Below are positions 8,102 to 16,382 of a DNA stretch of 17,313 nucleotides, piece after piece. The notes under the pieces are model-generated. The model ran no database searches. It worked only from the letters and a program-made list of their open reading frames with translations, and was not told where the DNA came from. Position numbers and translations under genes: made by a program. The first letter of the stretch is position 1. Each line of letters opens with the position of its first letter. Source of the stretch: Spirochaetaceae bacterium (lineage in GTDB: Bacteria > Spirochaetota > Spirochaetia > SZUA-6 > Bin103); contig JAPPNY010000267.1 of NCBI GenBank assembly GCA_028818385.1, positions 1 through 17,313 on the forward strand. The letters are read 5' to 3'.

Positions 8102-9046
8102 TCAGTCTTCTTCCAGCACGCGCGGGCCGGACGAACCGATCTCCGACACGTAGCAGACGGACCGCAGGCCGGCTGACGCAAATGCCTGCTTCATGGCCTC
8201 TCCTACCACGGCGGCCTGCGCCGCGGTCTCCGCCAGCGCGAACACCGCGGGACCGGAACCGGAGATGGAGCAGCCGATGGCGCCGCCGGCCAGCGCCGCC
8301 TGCTTGACGCGGTCGAACCCCGGGATGAGCGCCGCCCGCACCGGCTCGGCCACGACGTCATGGAGCGAACGGCCCATCAGAGCCAGGTCGCCGGAGTGCA
8401 GCGACGCCACCAGGGCCGCCAGATTGCCCCACTGCGCCACGGCGTGGGTGAGCGGGATCTGCGTGGGCAGCATGCGCCGCGCCGCCTCGGTGCGGATCTC
8501 GACATCGGGACTGAGCAGGGCCACGGCCAGGCCGGCCGGCACCGGCAGGCGTACCAGGTCCGGAGGGTCGCCGGAGCGAATCAGGACGACACCTCCCAGC
8601 AAGGCGGGCGCCGCGTTGTCGGCATGGCCGGCACCGGCCGCGGCCCGCTCCGCCGCCAGCGCGCACGGCAGCAGCTCCTCCAGGGGCACGGCATCGCCGG
8701 CCAGCCGGTTCACGGCGATCAGCGCCGCGGCGGCGCTGGCCGCCGAGCCCCCCAGTCCGGAGCCCATGGGCATGCCCTTGTGCAGGGCCAACTCGACCCC
8801 GAACGGTTCGCCTAGCCGCTCCAACAGCGCACACACGGCGATCACGGCGGTATTGCGCCCGTCGCGCGGCAGGCGCCCGCCGTCCCCGGTGACCTCCCGC
8901 AGGGTCACCCCGCCGGCATCGGTCCGGCGCGCCTCCACGGTGTCGCCGGGATGCGACACCGCGAAGCCCAGCACGTCGAACCCCGACGCCACGTTGGCGA
9001 CGGTGGCCGGCGCGAATGCCTTCACCATCCGTGGCTGGCCGGTCAT
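8102..9046 (-). CDS. thrB: homoserine kinase
   Basis: A 314-residue GHMP-family kinase that phosphorylates homoserine with ATP, giving the substrate of the next gene's product. Visible family motifs are the N-terminal FAPATVANVASGFDVLGFA (11-29), the ATP-binding loop MPMGSGLGGSAAS (92-104), E133 and GHADNAAPALLGG (140-152), and the C-terminal glycine-rich ISGSGP. Start: ATG at 9044-9046; a second ATG six codons in (giving MVKAFAPATV) is equally plausible and closer to the usual start of the family. Neither has a strong ribosome site. It is divergent from the GNAT pair and co-transcribed with thrC. Confidence 0.93.
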   Translation of the reverse strand: MTGQPRMVKAFAPATVANVASGFDVLGFAVSHPGDTVEARRTDAGGVTLREVTGDGGRLPRDGRNTAVIAVCALLERLGEPFGVELALHKGMPMGSGLGGSAASAAAALIAVNRLAGDAVPLEELLPCALAAERAAAGAGHADNAAPALLGGVVLIRSGDPPDLVRLPVPAGLAVALLSPDVEIRTEAARRMLPTQIPLTHAVAQWGNLAALVASLHSGDLALMGRSLHDVVAEPVRAALIPGFDRVKQAALAGGAIGCSISGSGPAVFALAETAAQAAVVGEAMKQAFASAGLRSVCYVSEIGSSGPRVLEED

Positions 9047-9081
9047 GACCGCGGAAACGCCGGATCGCTCACCGTACGGAC

Positions 9082-9087
9082 ATCATA
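9082..9087 (-). promoter_or_regulatory. candidate -10 box for thrBC
   Basis: On the minus strand this reads TATGAT, 35 bases upstream of the first thrB start codon. The -35 region is GC-rich and does not match well. It sits in the 99-base divergent spacer between thrB and the first GNAT gene. No threonine attenuator or leader peptide fits in so short a leader. Confidence 0.3.
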
Positions 9088-9134
9088 CCGCGAGGCGGCC
9101 GCGGTCGGTGGTGGCACCCTGCCGCCTTCTCCGG

Positions 9135-9145
9135 CACACTCCGCC
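9135..9145 (+). promoter_or_regulatory. conserved SD-less leader of first GNAT gene
   Basis: CACACT followed by CCGCC directly abuts the ATG at 9146. There is no Shine-Dalgarno sequence. The same element (CATACT then CCGCC, 9712-9722) precedes the second GNAT gene. The spacing would suit a -10 box feeding a leaderless mRNA, but the match to TATAAT is weak. Confidence 0.25.
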
Positions 9146-9691
9146 ATGGCGTACTTCAGGAAGCTGGTCGGCGAGCGGTGCTACCTGTCGCCCCTCGATC
9201 CGGACGACGCGGCCCGGTTCGCCGAATGGGCCAACGATCCGGAGGTGGCGGCCGGCGTGACGCTGGCGCGCCAGGTACTCAACATCGAGCGCATGCGGGA
9301 CAAGATGGCCCGGCACGCCGCCCGCCAAGCGTACTTCGCCATCGTCGCACTGGACGGCGACGAGCCGATCGGCAACTGCGGCATCGACGACATCAGCGCC
9401 GTCGACGGCACCGGCGAGCTGGTGATCATGATCGGCGACAAGCGCTTCTGGGACCGCGGCTTCGGCACCGACGCCGTGCGCCTGCTGCTGCGCTTCGGCT
9501 TCCTGACGCTCGGCCTGAACAACATCCGGCTGCGCGTCCACGCGTTCAACGAGCGGGCGATCCGATGCTACGAGAAGTGCGGCTTCAGGCAGTACGCGTT
9601 CTGGCCCGACTCCTGGTACCACGACGGGGCGCTGCACGGCAGCGTCTTCATGCACCTGCTGCGCGCCGACTTCGCGGCCGCGGACGGGTAG
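9146..9691 (+). CDS. GNAT N-acetyltransferase, RimJ/RimL-like (copy 1)
   Basis: A 181-residue protein. I chose ATG 9146, not an upstream in-frame start, because the homology with the following gene begins exactly there. It starts MAYFRKLVGERCYLSP and has the WANDPEV segment typical of RimJ/RimL-type GNATs. The core strand is ELVIMIGDKRFWDRGFG, with the acetyl-CoA pyrophosphate loop RFWDRGFGTDA (100-110). NERAIRCYEKCGF (135-147) is the family's conserved asparagine/tyrosine helix. The enzyme transfers an acetyl group from acetyl-CoA to an amine, often a protein N-terminus, amino sugar or small metabolite; the acceptor is unknown. It is a tandem paralogue of the next gene. Confidence 0.85.
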   Translation: MAYFRKLVGERCYLSPLDPDDAARFAEWANDPEVAAGVTLARQVLNIERMRDKMARHAARQAYFAIVALDGDEPIGNCGIDDISAVDGTGELVIMIGDKRFWDRGFGTDAVRLLLRFGFLTLGLNNIRLRVHAFNERAIRCYEKCGFRQYAFWPDSWYHDGALHGSVFMHLLRADFAAADG

Positions 9692-9711
9692 CGGCGCCGG
9701 CCACGCTCCGG

Positions 9712-9722
9712 CATACTCCGCC
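9712..9722 (+). promoter_or_regulatory. conserved SD-less leader of second GNAT gene
   Basis: CATACT then CCGCC, directly before the ATG at 9723. With the flanking CTCCGG it matches the leader of the first copy at 16 of 17 positions. CATACT fits TATAAT better than the first copy's CACACT, so this copy could be expressed from its own leaderless promoter. Confidence 0.3.
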
Positions 9723-10289
9723 ATGGCGTACTTCAAGAAGCTGGTCGGCGAGCAGTGCTACCTGTCACCGATCGACCCGGACGACGCGCCGACTTATACC
9801 GCGTGGCTCAACGACCCGGAAGTCGCCGCCGGCATCACCTTCACCCGCCGCATCGTCAATGTCCCCGGCGAGCGGGAGGCGCTCGCCAGCCTGGCCGGGG
9901 AGCCCTATCACTTCGCCATCGTCGCGCTGGACGGCGACGAGCTGATCGGCAACTGCGGCATCGGCGACGTGAGCGCCGTGGACCGCACCGGCGACCTGGG
10001 CATCCTGATCGGCGACAAGCGCTTCTGGAACCGCGGCTTCGGCGCCGACGCCGTGCGGCTGCTGCTGCGCTTCGCGTTCCTGACGCTCAACCTGAACAAC
10101 ATCAGGCTCACCGCGCACTCGTTCAACACGCGCGCGATCCGCTGCTACGAGAAGTGCGGATTCAAGCAGTGCGGCTACTGGCCGGACTCCTGGTACCACG
10201 ACGGAGCGCTGCACGGCACCGTCATGATGTACGCGCTCCGCGCCGACTTCGACGGGGCGAAGCTTGCGTCTCCGGGGGCCGTGCAGTAG
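9723..10289 (+). CDS. GNAT N-acetyltransferase, RimJ/RimL-like (copy 2)
   Basis: A 188-residue paralogue of the preceding gene. By hand count 124 of the first 176 residues are identical with no gap. Motif A is RFWNRGFGADA (100-110), and TRAIRCYEKCGFKQ (136-149) is retained, so it should be active. The most divergent stretch is residues 41-60, RRIVNVPGEREALASLAGE against RQVLNIERMRDKMARHAAR in copy 1; this is near the likely acceptor-binding surface and suggests different substrates. Copy 2 also has a longer tail after ADF. It lies 31 bases after copy 1 and 59 bases before the substrate-binding-protein gene. Confidence 0.85.
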   Translation: MAYFKKLVGEQCYLSPIDPDDAPTYTAWLNDPEVAAGITFTRRIVNVPGEREALASLAGEPYHFAIVALDGDELIGNCGIGDVSAVDRTGDLGILIGDKRFWNRGFGADAVRLLLRFAFLTLNLNNIRLTAHSFNTRAIRCYEKCGFKQCGYWPDSWYHDGALHGTVMMYALRADFDGAKLASPGAVQ

Positions 10290-10311
10290 CTTGGCCGCAC
10301 AAGTTCGACCA

Positions 10312-10329
10312 CGGTCCCTCCCGGGACCG
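10312..10329 (+). terminator. short GC hairpin between GNAT copy 2 and the binding-protein gene
   Basis: CGGTCCC (10312-10318) and GGGACCG (10323-10329) pair perfectly over 7 bases around a TCCC loop, followed by ATTTAC. With only a short T run it could be a weak terminator for the GNAT pair or a 5'-UTR hairpin of the next gene, whose ribosome site begins 9 bases later. Confidence 0.35.
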
Positions 10330-10348
10330 ATTTACTTGGAGGCAATTC

Positions 10349-11959
10349 ATGAAGAACCGGGCATCTGTAGTAGCGGCCATCGCAGCGCTCCTGGCGCTGT
10401 GTCTGACGCCGCTGGGCTGGAGTGCCGCCGAGTCCGAGGCGGCCGCGGAAGAGACGGTGACCATCCACATGTTCATGGGGAACTCCGGCGTCCCGCACCC
10501 GGCCGAAGTCGACCCGAGCAGCAACTGGGCGATCGACGTCGTCGAACAGCTCGCCAACGTCGACCTCGTCCTGGAGGTTCCGAACTACCAGGATTTCGCC
10601 ACCAAGATCAACCTGCTGCTGGCTTCCGGCAACCTGCCCGACATCGTCCACGGCTGGCAGAAGGCCGATCTGGAGAACGCCGCCGATGCGGGCGCGTTCA
10701 TCGATCTCCAGCCGTACTACGACAACTCCGAGATCATGCAGTCGCGGGTCTCGCAGCTCGCGTTCGACCTGGCCGCGACGCCGAACGGGCTCCACTTTGC
10801 CATGCCGATGGTGATGAGCGCGCGTGAGCCCGGCTTTGGAAACCTCGTGCGCTACGACCTGCTCGAAGAGTACAACGGCGGCGAGTTTCCAGGCACCGTC
10901 GACGGATATGTCGATTTCCTCCGGTGGGTCAGGGACACCTATGAAGACTCCACGCCGCTCTCCTCGCGTCTGGCCTGGGGGGGACGGCTGTTCGCCACCG
11001 GCGACACCCTGTTCCTCTGGTACGGCGTTCCGCCCTACGGCACGCGCATCCAGGACGGCGAGGTACACCACAACATCACGCTTCCCGCCATGAAGGAAGC
11101 CCTCAAGCTGTGGCGTCAGGTGTTCGAGGAAGGCATCCTGGATCCCGAGTTCGCCACCAGCGATACGGCCGCGTGGGTTCAGAAGAGAGCCGAGCGCTAC
11201 GTGTCCATGTTCTCCAACGCCACCGACCAGGTCATACCCGGGTACGACAACATGCTGAACGCCGGCCAAGTGTGGGTATACACGCCGCCGCTCGACGAGT
11301 ACCCGGAAGCCCTGACGGATCCCAGGTACATGGCGGACCTGAGCATCAACTACGGCGTGGACATCTTCCCGATCTCATCCCATCGCACCGGCATCACCTC
11401 CGCCTCCAAGCACCCTGACCGGGCGTGGCGGGTGCTTGAGGCCTTCGCGTCCGACGAGCTTTGGGACGTCATATCGTGGGGCCGGGAGGGCAAGGAATAC
11501 ACCGTGCAGGACGGGACGCGCATGGCCACCGACCGCCTCTATTTCCGCGACCTCGACGATCCGGACTCCCACTACTGGACGCTGCACCTGGGCGTCATCA
11601 GCGGATTCTGGCCCACGCAGGTCAAGTACGCCGTACAGGAAGGCCGGCACCCGATGGAGTGGCAGCGCGCCTACGACAGCGCGCAGTGGCTGATCGAGAA
11701 GGACCGTGAGGTGGGCCTGAGCTACATGCCGTTCGTCCCCACGGACCCGGAGGTCAGCAAGAAGGCCGGCGAGGTCAACCCCTTCATCAGCGCGGCCATC
11801 GCCAAGGCCATCTCCGGGCAGATCACCCTGGATCAGTTCGACGAGGAGGTCGCGAAATTCAAGGAAGAATTCGGCTTCATCTATGACTACCAGACCCGGT
11901 ACGTGCAGGAGAACCGGGACGATCTGCGGGCCAAGAACGTCAGGATGGTCGACTGGTAG
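10349..11959 (+). CDS. ABC transporter extracellular solute-binding protein (LplA/LipO type)
   Basis: A 536-residue secreted binding protein. ATG 10349 follows a strong TTGGAGG ribosome site, spacer 7. Residues 1-27 form a signal peptide: basic MKNR, a hydrophobic core, and a likely cleavage after WSA/A. LLALC (14-18) loosely resembles a lipobox, so surface anchoring as a lipoprotein is possible, although leucine before the cysteine is non-canonical. The mature part has the two-lobed family pattern, with a first strand TVTIHMFMG, INLLLASGNLPDIV, and a hinge-proximal LRWVRDTYEDSTPLS region. Its large size is typical of binding proteins paired with LplB/YtcP permeases, which import oligosaccharides or glycosides. 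It lies upstream of, and in the same direction as, the two permease genes. Substrate unknown. Confidence 0.9.
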   Translation: MKNRASVVAAIAALLALCLTPLGWSAAESEAAAEETVTIHMFMGNSGVPHPAEVDPSSNWAIDVVEQLANVDLVLEVPNYQDFATKINLLLASGNLPDIVHGWQKADLENAADAGAFIDLQPYYDNSEIMQSRVSQLAFDLAATPNGLHFAMPMVMSAREPGFGNLVRYDLLEEYNGGEFPGTVDGYVDFLRWVRDTYEDSTPLSSRLAWGGRLFATGDTLFLWYGVPPYGTRIQDGEVHHNITLPAMKEALKLWRQVFEEGILDPEFATSDTAAWVQKRAERYVSMFSNATDQVIPGYDNMLNAGQVWVYTPPLDEYPEALTDPRYMADLSINYGVDIFPISSHRTGITSASKHPDRAWRVLEAFASDELWDVISWGREGKEYTVQDGTRMATDRLYFRDLDDPDSHYWTLHLGVISGFWPTQVKYAVQEGRHPMEWQRAYDSAQWLIEKDREVGLSYMPFVPTDPEVSKKAGEVNPFISAAIAKAISGQITLDQFDEEVAKFKEEFGFIYDYQTRYVQENRDDLRAKNVRMVDW

Positions 11960-12000
11960 GCCACATCTACACCGTAGCGTAGCGACGTAACACCGAACCC

Positions 12001-12030
12001 GGGGGGCGCATGCTCAGGTATGCGCCCCCC
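12001..12030 (+). terminator. strong hairpin between binding protein and permease genes
   Basis: GGGGGGCGCAT (12001-12011) and ATGCGCCCCCC (12020-12030) pair perfectly over 11 bases around an 8-base loop, followed by GCTTTCACC. The T run is too weak for a full terminator. It probably works as a partial terminator or as a 3' stabilising structure that makes the binding protein more abundant than the permeases, as seen in other sugar ABC operons. Confidence 0.7.
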
Positions 12031-12059
12031 GCTTTCACCACAGGAGAGGCACGACCGAG

Positions 12060-12998
12060 ATGGCAGACGTTCAGGCACCGGCAGCGGCCCGCCCGGCGTC
12101 ACGGCGGAAGATCACGAAACGCGCGCTGTCGCTGTTCGCGCTGTTCCTGCCGGCGGCGGTGCTGCTGTTCCTGTTCAACTACCTGCCGATCTACGGCATC
12201 ATCATCTCCTTCAAGGACTTCACGCCGTATCGCGGCATCCTGGGAAGCGCCTGGGCGGGGCTCGAGCACTTTCGCTTCTTCCTCTCCGACGCCCGCTTCT
12301 GGAACGTCGTCAAGAACACGATCTACATCAGCCTGCTCGACATCCTGATCGGCTTTCCCGCTCCGATCGTCTTCGCGCTGCTGGCCAACGAGATCGCCAG
12401 CAATCCGTTCAAGCGGGTGAGCCAGACCGTGTCGTACCTGCCTCACTTCGTGTCGTGGGTCGTGGTCTACGGGATCATGTATCAGCTCCTCTCGCCGCTG
12501 CACGGCATGCTGAACAAGCTCGTCGTCCTGTTCGGCGCCGACCCCGTCCACTTCATGGGGCGGGTGGACCTGTTTCGGCCGATGGTCGTCACCCTGGAGA
12601 TCTGGAAGAACATGGGATGGGGCGCCATCCTCTATTTCGCGGCGCTGACCAGCATCGACTCCGATCTCTACGAGGCGGCCTACATCGACGGCTCCAGCCG
12701 GCTGCGCATGGTATTCTCGGTCACCCTGCCCGGGCTGCTGCCGGTGATCATGCTGTTGCTGATCTTCCGGATCTCGCGCCTGTTCCTGGTCGAGTTCGAG
12801 CGAATCTTCGTATTCGCCAACCCGTTGAACTACGAAGTCTCGGACGTGCTCGCCGTTTACATCTATCGCCTCGGGCTGCAGCAGGCGCAGTACAGTCTGA
12901 CCGCGGCCATCGGCCTGGTGCAATCCGTCATCGCGTTCGGTCTGCTGTTCGCCGCGCACAAGGTCGCGCGCAGGCTCACGGGAGTCGGCCTATGGTAG
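12060..12998 (+). CDS. ABC transporter permease, LplB-like
   Basis: A 312-residue integral membrane protein with about six hydrophobic segments, the first at residues 22-50. The EAA loop that docks the ATPase is at 205-224, starting EAAYIDGSSRLRMVFSVTLP. The N-terminal NYLPIYGIIISFKDFTPYRG region is typical of LplB-type sugar permeases. An AGGAGAGG ribosome site precedes the ATG. It should form the membrane channel with the next gene's product. No ATPase gene is present in the window; LplB/YtcP systems commonly share an MsmX-like ATPase encoded elsewhere. Confidence 0.92.
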   Translation: MADVQAPAAARPASRRKITKRALSLFALFLPAAVLLFLFNYLPIYGIIISFKDFTPYRGILGSAWAGLEHFRFFLSDARFWNVVKNTIYISLLDILIGFPAPIVFALLANEIASNPFKRVSQTVSYLPHFVSWVVVYGIMYQLLSPLHGMLNKLVVLFGADPVHFMGRVDLFRPMVVTLEIWKNMGWGAILYFAALTSIDSDLYEAAYIDGSSRLRMVFSVTLPGLLPVIMLLLIFRISRLFLVEFERIFVFANPLNYEVSDVLAVYIYRLGLQQAQYSLTAAIGLVQSVIAFGLLFAAHKVARRLTGVGLW

Positions 12999-13888
12999 CA
13001 ATGCTGCGCTATCGGTCCGTCTCACGACGGGTCTTCGAGGTGTTCCTCTATCTCGGATTCATCCTGCTGGGCCTCTGCATCGTCCTGCCCTTCATGCACG
13101 TGGCGGCGGTCTCCCTGAGCAGCAAGAGCGCCATCCTGAAGAACCAGGTGACGATCGTACCCGTGGAGCTCTACACCAGGGGCTACGACATCATCCTGAG
13201 CAGCAGGCTCTTTCTCACCAGCCTGACCAACACCGTGCTGCTCACGACTGTCAATACGCTGGTGGCCATACTGATCGCGGTCAGCGCCGCGTACGCGCTG
13301 GCGAACAAGCACTTCCTGGGGATGCGCGCCGCGCTGATCTATATCCTGATCCCGCTGTACTTCTCCGGCGGGCTCATCCCGTTCTACCTGATCGTGAACT
13401 CGTACGGGCTCAACAACACCAGGCTCGCCCTCATGCTTCCGTACCTGGTGGACCCGTTTCTGATCATCGTCTTCCGCAACGCCATCGTGCGGCTGCCGCA
13501 GGAGATCATGGAGTCGGCCGAGGTGGACGGCGCCTCCGAGTTCGCGATCCTCTTTCGGATCGTCTTCGCCCTGATCGTTCCCATGGTGGCCGCCTTCACC
13601 ATCATCTCGGCGGTGTTCTACTGGAACATGTGGTTCCCGGTGCTCATCTTCATCCGCGACAAGTGGAAATGGACGCTGCAGTACATGCTGCGCGACATCT
13701 ACACCAATCCGCTGATCGGCGGCGGGCAGCTCGACGTCGGCAACGTCGTCGACGATCTCGACAACATCCTGCCGCAGAACCTGATCAACGCCGCGATCGT
13801 CTGCACCGTGCTGCCGGTGGTCGTGCTCTATCCGTTCCTGCAGCGCTTTTTCATCCACGGGGTGATCGTCGGCGCCGTCAAGGGCTGA
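12992..13888 (+). CDS. ABC transporter permease, YtcP-like
   Basis: A 298-residue membrane protein. ATG 12992 overlaps the end of the previous gene by 7 bases and has GGAG 7 bases upstream; an in-frame ATG at 13001 is less favoured. About six hydrophobic segments are visible, with an EAA-type loop ESAEVDGASEFAILFRIVFA (174-193). IPLYFSGGLIPFYLIVNSYGL and NMWFPVLIFIRDKWKWTLQ are strong YtcP/LplC-family signatures. It is translationally coupled to the first permease and forms the heterodimeric channel with it. It ends 3 bases from the convergent hydrolase gene. Confidence 0.92.
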   Translation: MVAMLRYRSVSRRVFEVFLYLGFILLGLCIVLPFMHVAAVSLSSKSAILKNQVTIVPVELYTRGYDIILSSRLFLTSLTNTVLLTTVNTLVAILIAVSAAYALANKHFLGMRAALIYILIPLYFSGGLIPFYLIVNSYGLNNTRLALMLPYLVDPFLIIVFRNAIVRLPQEIMESAEVDGASEFAILFRIVFALIVPMVAAFTIISAVFYWNMWFPVLIFIRDKWKWTLQYMLRDIYTNPLIGGGQLDVGNVVDDLDNILPQNLINAAIVCTVLPVVVLYPFLQRFFIHGVIVGAVKG

Positions 13889-13891
13889 CTA

Positions 13892-14774
13892 CTATGAGCC
13901 GTTCGGCCCGATCCAGAGCAGCCGCCAGCCGAAGGGATCGAGATCGCCGTCCAGGCGAGCCGGCGACCGCTCCAACCCGTCGACGATCGAGGCCGCCGCC
14001 GGATCCAGGCCGAGCAGCTCCCAGCTCACGGCGAGCGCGAACGCCGTCCGCTCGCGGCTCAGGTTCGACACGACGGCGAGCACGCCGTTCGCTGGGTGCC
14101 GGTAGAGGCTTACGTGGATGCCGGCTGAATCGGCGCGCACGTACTCCGCGTTGCTCCAGTACGGCACGAACTCGGCTTCTCCGCGGCCGAAGTCGTCCAT
14201 GATCCGCCAGATGCGCGAGGCCAGATCGAGCTCCCCCAGTCCGTCCCGGTTCAATGGCCTGACCGGGACATCGTGTACCAACGTGATGGCCCATGCCTCT
14301 TCGAAGGTGAAGCCCTGGCCGTAGCAGAGGAACTCGGCCGGCACGCCCCACTGGCGGCCCATGAACTCCGCGCGGAACGCGTCGAGCGGGAGTTGGGTCG
14401 CCGCATCCTCACTTCCGCGGACGTCCTGGAACTGCTCCCCATCCCAGTACGAGGTGCCGAACCCGAGCGTCGGCATGACCATGCAGGTCGAGTTGTGCAC
14501 GTTGACCTGCCCCTCCGGCTTCCGTGACGTGACCGCGGTGTGGATGCGGCGCATGGCGCTGCGCACGCCGAAGATCGGGTACGACTTGGCGATCGATCCG
14601 TCGGGCCGCGTGCTGCCGCAGCCGTGCAGGGTGTTGATGCACCCGGCCGGAAACTCGGTGCCGTCGAGATAGACGCCGTCGATCCCGAACTCGTCCATGG
14701 TCTTGGCGATGGCGTCGGCGACGAAGTCCTGCCATGCGCTGTTGAGGCAGACCACCCACGCCGACTGATCGGGC
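13892..14774 (-). repeat. segmental duplication, unit 1
   Basis: Matches 16383-17265 at a constant offset of 2491 bases with no insertion or deletion. Within it, 14415-14774 (360 bases) has no mismatch at all, whereas the part nearer the stop codon has scattered differences. Similarity ends abruptly after 14774. Confidence 0.9.
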
Positions 14775-16300
14775 TGCGGCGGGTCACGGAACAGCGGGTA
14801 GCCGTACGCAGGCGTGGTGAGACAGCCGGGCCCGAAGTCCCGCCACTCGGGCGCCGCGCTGGAGATCAGGAACCCATAGTACAGCAGGATCTTGAGCCCC
14901 CGTTGATGGCACGCCTTGACGAGCTCGTGCAGCCGCTGACGGTCTACCGGAATCGTGTGCGCCTCGATGTCGGTCCAGAACTGATGGAGCACCACCGTTC
15001 TGACACCCGCCCGGACGCATCGGTCCAGAAACCACGGCTCGAGGGTCAGAGGCGCCGTGAATCCCGTTCCCGGCGGCTCCGGTCCGATATGAATGGACCG
15101 GTGATCCCACGCTCCCTGGTCGACCGCCTTGACCGGCGTGGCCTGCAGGCCGAACGTGTACCTCAGAAGCTGGTAGCGCTCCCCTCGCTCGCCCGTGACC
15201 GCCGCGTCCCGGATCACGGCGTTGGCAAGCTCGGGCGCCGTGTCCCACGCGAGCGGCCGCTGCGACTCCGGCGCCAGCCGCAGCGGCGCGGACACCAGGT
15301 GGAGCGTGAGCAGCACGCGGTCCCCGTCGCGGACGATCTCCGTGGCCGGCGCACCCGGGGCGACGTGCCAGTCGCGGTCGGACTCGCTGAACCAGGCCAG
15401 TCCGCGATCCTCGTCTCCCAGCCAGACGTACGGCCGGAAACCCATCCTGACGGCGGTGTCCGGGAGCGCGCCGGCGTTCCTGGCCGTCCCCCATGCCCCC
15501 GGAAAGTGATACAGGTACTCCGCGTGCTCCGCGCGGACGGGAATCTCGATCGACAGGGAGTCCAGGTCGACGGCGTCGACCGCGGAGACCTCGACGTCGA
15601 AGCGGATCATCCCGTCGAACTCGACGTGCGCCTGCACGCGCACGTCGAGGTTCCCTGCGGTCAGACGCTGTGCCAGCACGACCTCACTTGGGTCCGACGC
15701 CACCTCATCGATCGTTTCCGCGGCGAACCGCAAGCTCCGGCCGCCGACGACCGCCGTCAGCCGGACGGGCGCATGCAGGATCCGGCTGCCCAGCGCGGTC
15801 ACCGATTCGAGCAGACAGCCAGGAGCGAGCCGGTACGTCCTCCCCCAGCAGTCAACCGCATACGCTCCCTCGGCCTGCGCCGCACCTGCAAGTGCGGTCC
15901 AGGCAACGGGGACTCCGGGATCGAGCCCGGCGCGCGAGCCCCACCAGTCGGGCGTGTCCGCTGGATCGGCGCTCTGGATGAGATGCGTGATGCACTCGCG
16001 ACCCCATCGATCGACGAGGACGGCCTGCAGTTCCGCCGTGCCTGCCGGCACCTTCTCCAGGTCGAGCACGACCGTCCGGCTCGACGGCTGGTCGAAGTCG
16101 GCGATCCTGGTGCGTACGAACTGCTCGCGCCGCGAGCGGTGCCAGACCCAGAGCTCGACCGCCGACCCTCTCGCTATGAAGGCATCGCCGACCGGAGCGA
16201 CCGTGACGTGCATCTTGTCCGCTTCGAACCGGGCGTACGCACAGAGGGTGACTTGGCGCGGTGAAGTTCCCTTCTTCTTCATGACGTTCGCATAGTGCAT
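13892..16300 (-). CDS. large glycoside-hydrolase-like TIM-barrel protein (copy 1)
   Basis: An 802-residue protein when started at ATG 16298-16300, which has AGGAGG 12 bases upstream; starts at 16327 or 16282 lack a good site. No signal peptide or membrane segment is seen, so it is probably cytoplasmic. The N-terminal half is beta-rich. The middle carries FGLQATPVKAVDQGAWDHRS, a signature I recall from GH123-related 'glycoside hydrolase domain' (DUF6067-like) proteins, then a barrel with VLHQFWTDIEAH, LKILLYYGF and GIDGVYLDGTEFP. D546 and E549 in YLDGTE, and the acids in SYWDGEQF, are the best catalytic candidates. A C-terminal beta domain (GIHVSLYRHPANGVLAVVSN) closes it. It faces a sugar ABC transporter, so it probably processes the imported glycoside. 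The family is little characterised; exact reaction and substrate are unknown, and the GH assignment is from memory. Confidence 0.7.
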   Translation of the reverse strand: MHYANVMKKKGTSPRQVTLCAYARFEADKMHVTVAPVGDAFIARGSAVELWVWHRSRREQFVRTRIADFDQPSSRTVVLDLEKVPAGTAELQAVLVDRWGRECITHLIQSADPADTPDWWGSRAGLDPGVPVAWTALAGAAQAEGAYAVDCWGRTYRLAPGCLLESVTALGSRILHAPVRLTAVVGGRSLRFAAETIDEVASDPSEVVLAQRLTAGNLDVRVQAHVEFDGMIRFDVEVSAVDAVDLDSLSIEIPVRAEHAEYLYHFPGAWGTARNAGALPDTAVRMGFRPYVWLGDEDRGLAWFSESDRDWHVAPGAPATEIVRDGDRVLLTLHLVSAPLRLAPESQRPLAWDTAPELANAVIRDAAVTGERGERYQLLRYTFGLQATPVKAVDQGAWDHRSIHIGPEPPGTGFTAPLTLEPWFLDRCVRAGVRTVVLHQFWTDIEAHTIPVDRQRLHELVKACHQRGLKILLYYGFLISSAAPEWRDFGPGCLTTPAYGYPLFRDPPQPDQSAWVVCLNSAWQDFVADAIAKTMDEFGIDGVYLDGTEFPAGCINTLHGCGSTRPDGSIAKSYPIFGVRSAMRRIHTAVTSRKPEGQVNVHNSTCMVMPTLGFGTSYWDGEQFQDVRGSEDAATQLPLDAFRAEFMGRQWGVPAEFLCYGQGFTFEEAWAITLVHDVPVRPLNRDGLGELDLASRIWRIMDDFGRGEAEFVPYWSNAEYVRADSAGIHVSLYRHPANGVLAVVSNLSRERTAFALAVSWELLGLDPAAASIVDGLERSPARLDGDLDPFGWRLLWIGPNGS

Positions 16301-16382
16301 CGGCGCAGCCCACCTCCTCGACCGCACCGGCGAGCTGATCCCCGGCGTGTTCTGACCGTGCGCGACCGCGTGCCGTCAGCGG

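Larger units (their letters stand above)
9129..10250 (+). repeat. tandem gene duplication (two GNAT copies, period 577 bp)
   Basis: The unit covering leader and coding region from about 9129 recurs at about 9706, at an offset of 577 bases. The repeat includes the 17-base leader, so the duplication took the start region as well as the gene. Confidence 0.8.

Noticed and set aside
9755..10348. 5' extension of the binding-protein frame over GNAT copy 2
   Set aside because: Arginine-rich shadow; the signal peptide and GGAGG site place the real start at 10349.
12020..12991. 5' extension of the second permease frame over the first permease gene
   Set aside because: Out-of-frame read of a clear permease; ATG 12992 with GGAG and a hydrophobic first segment is the true start.
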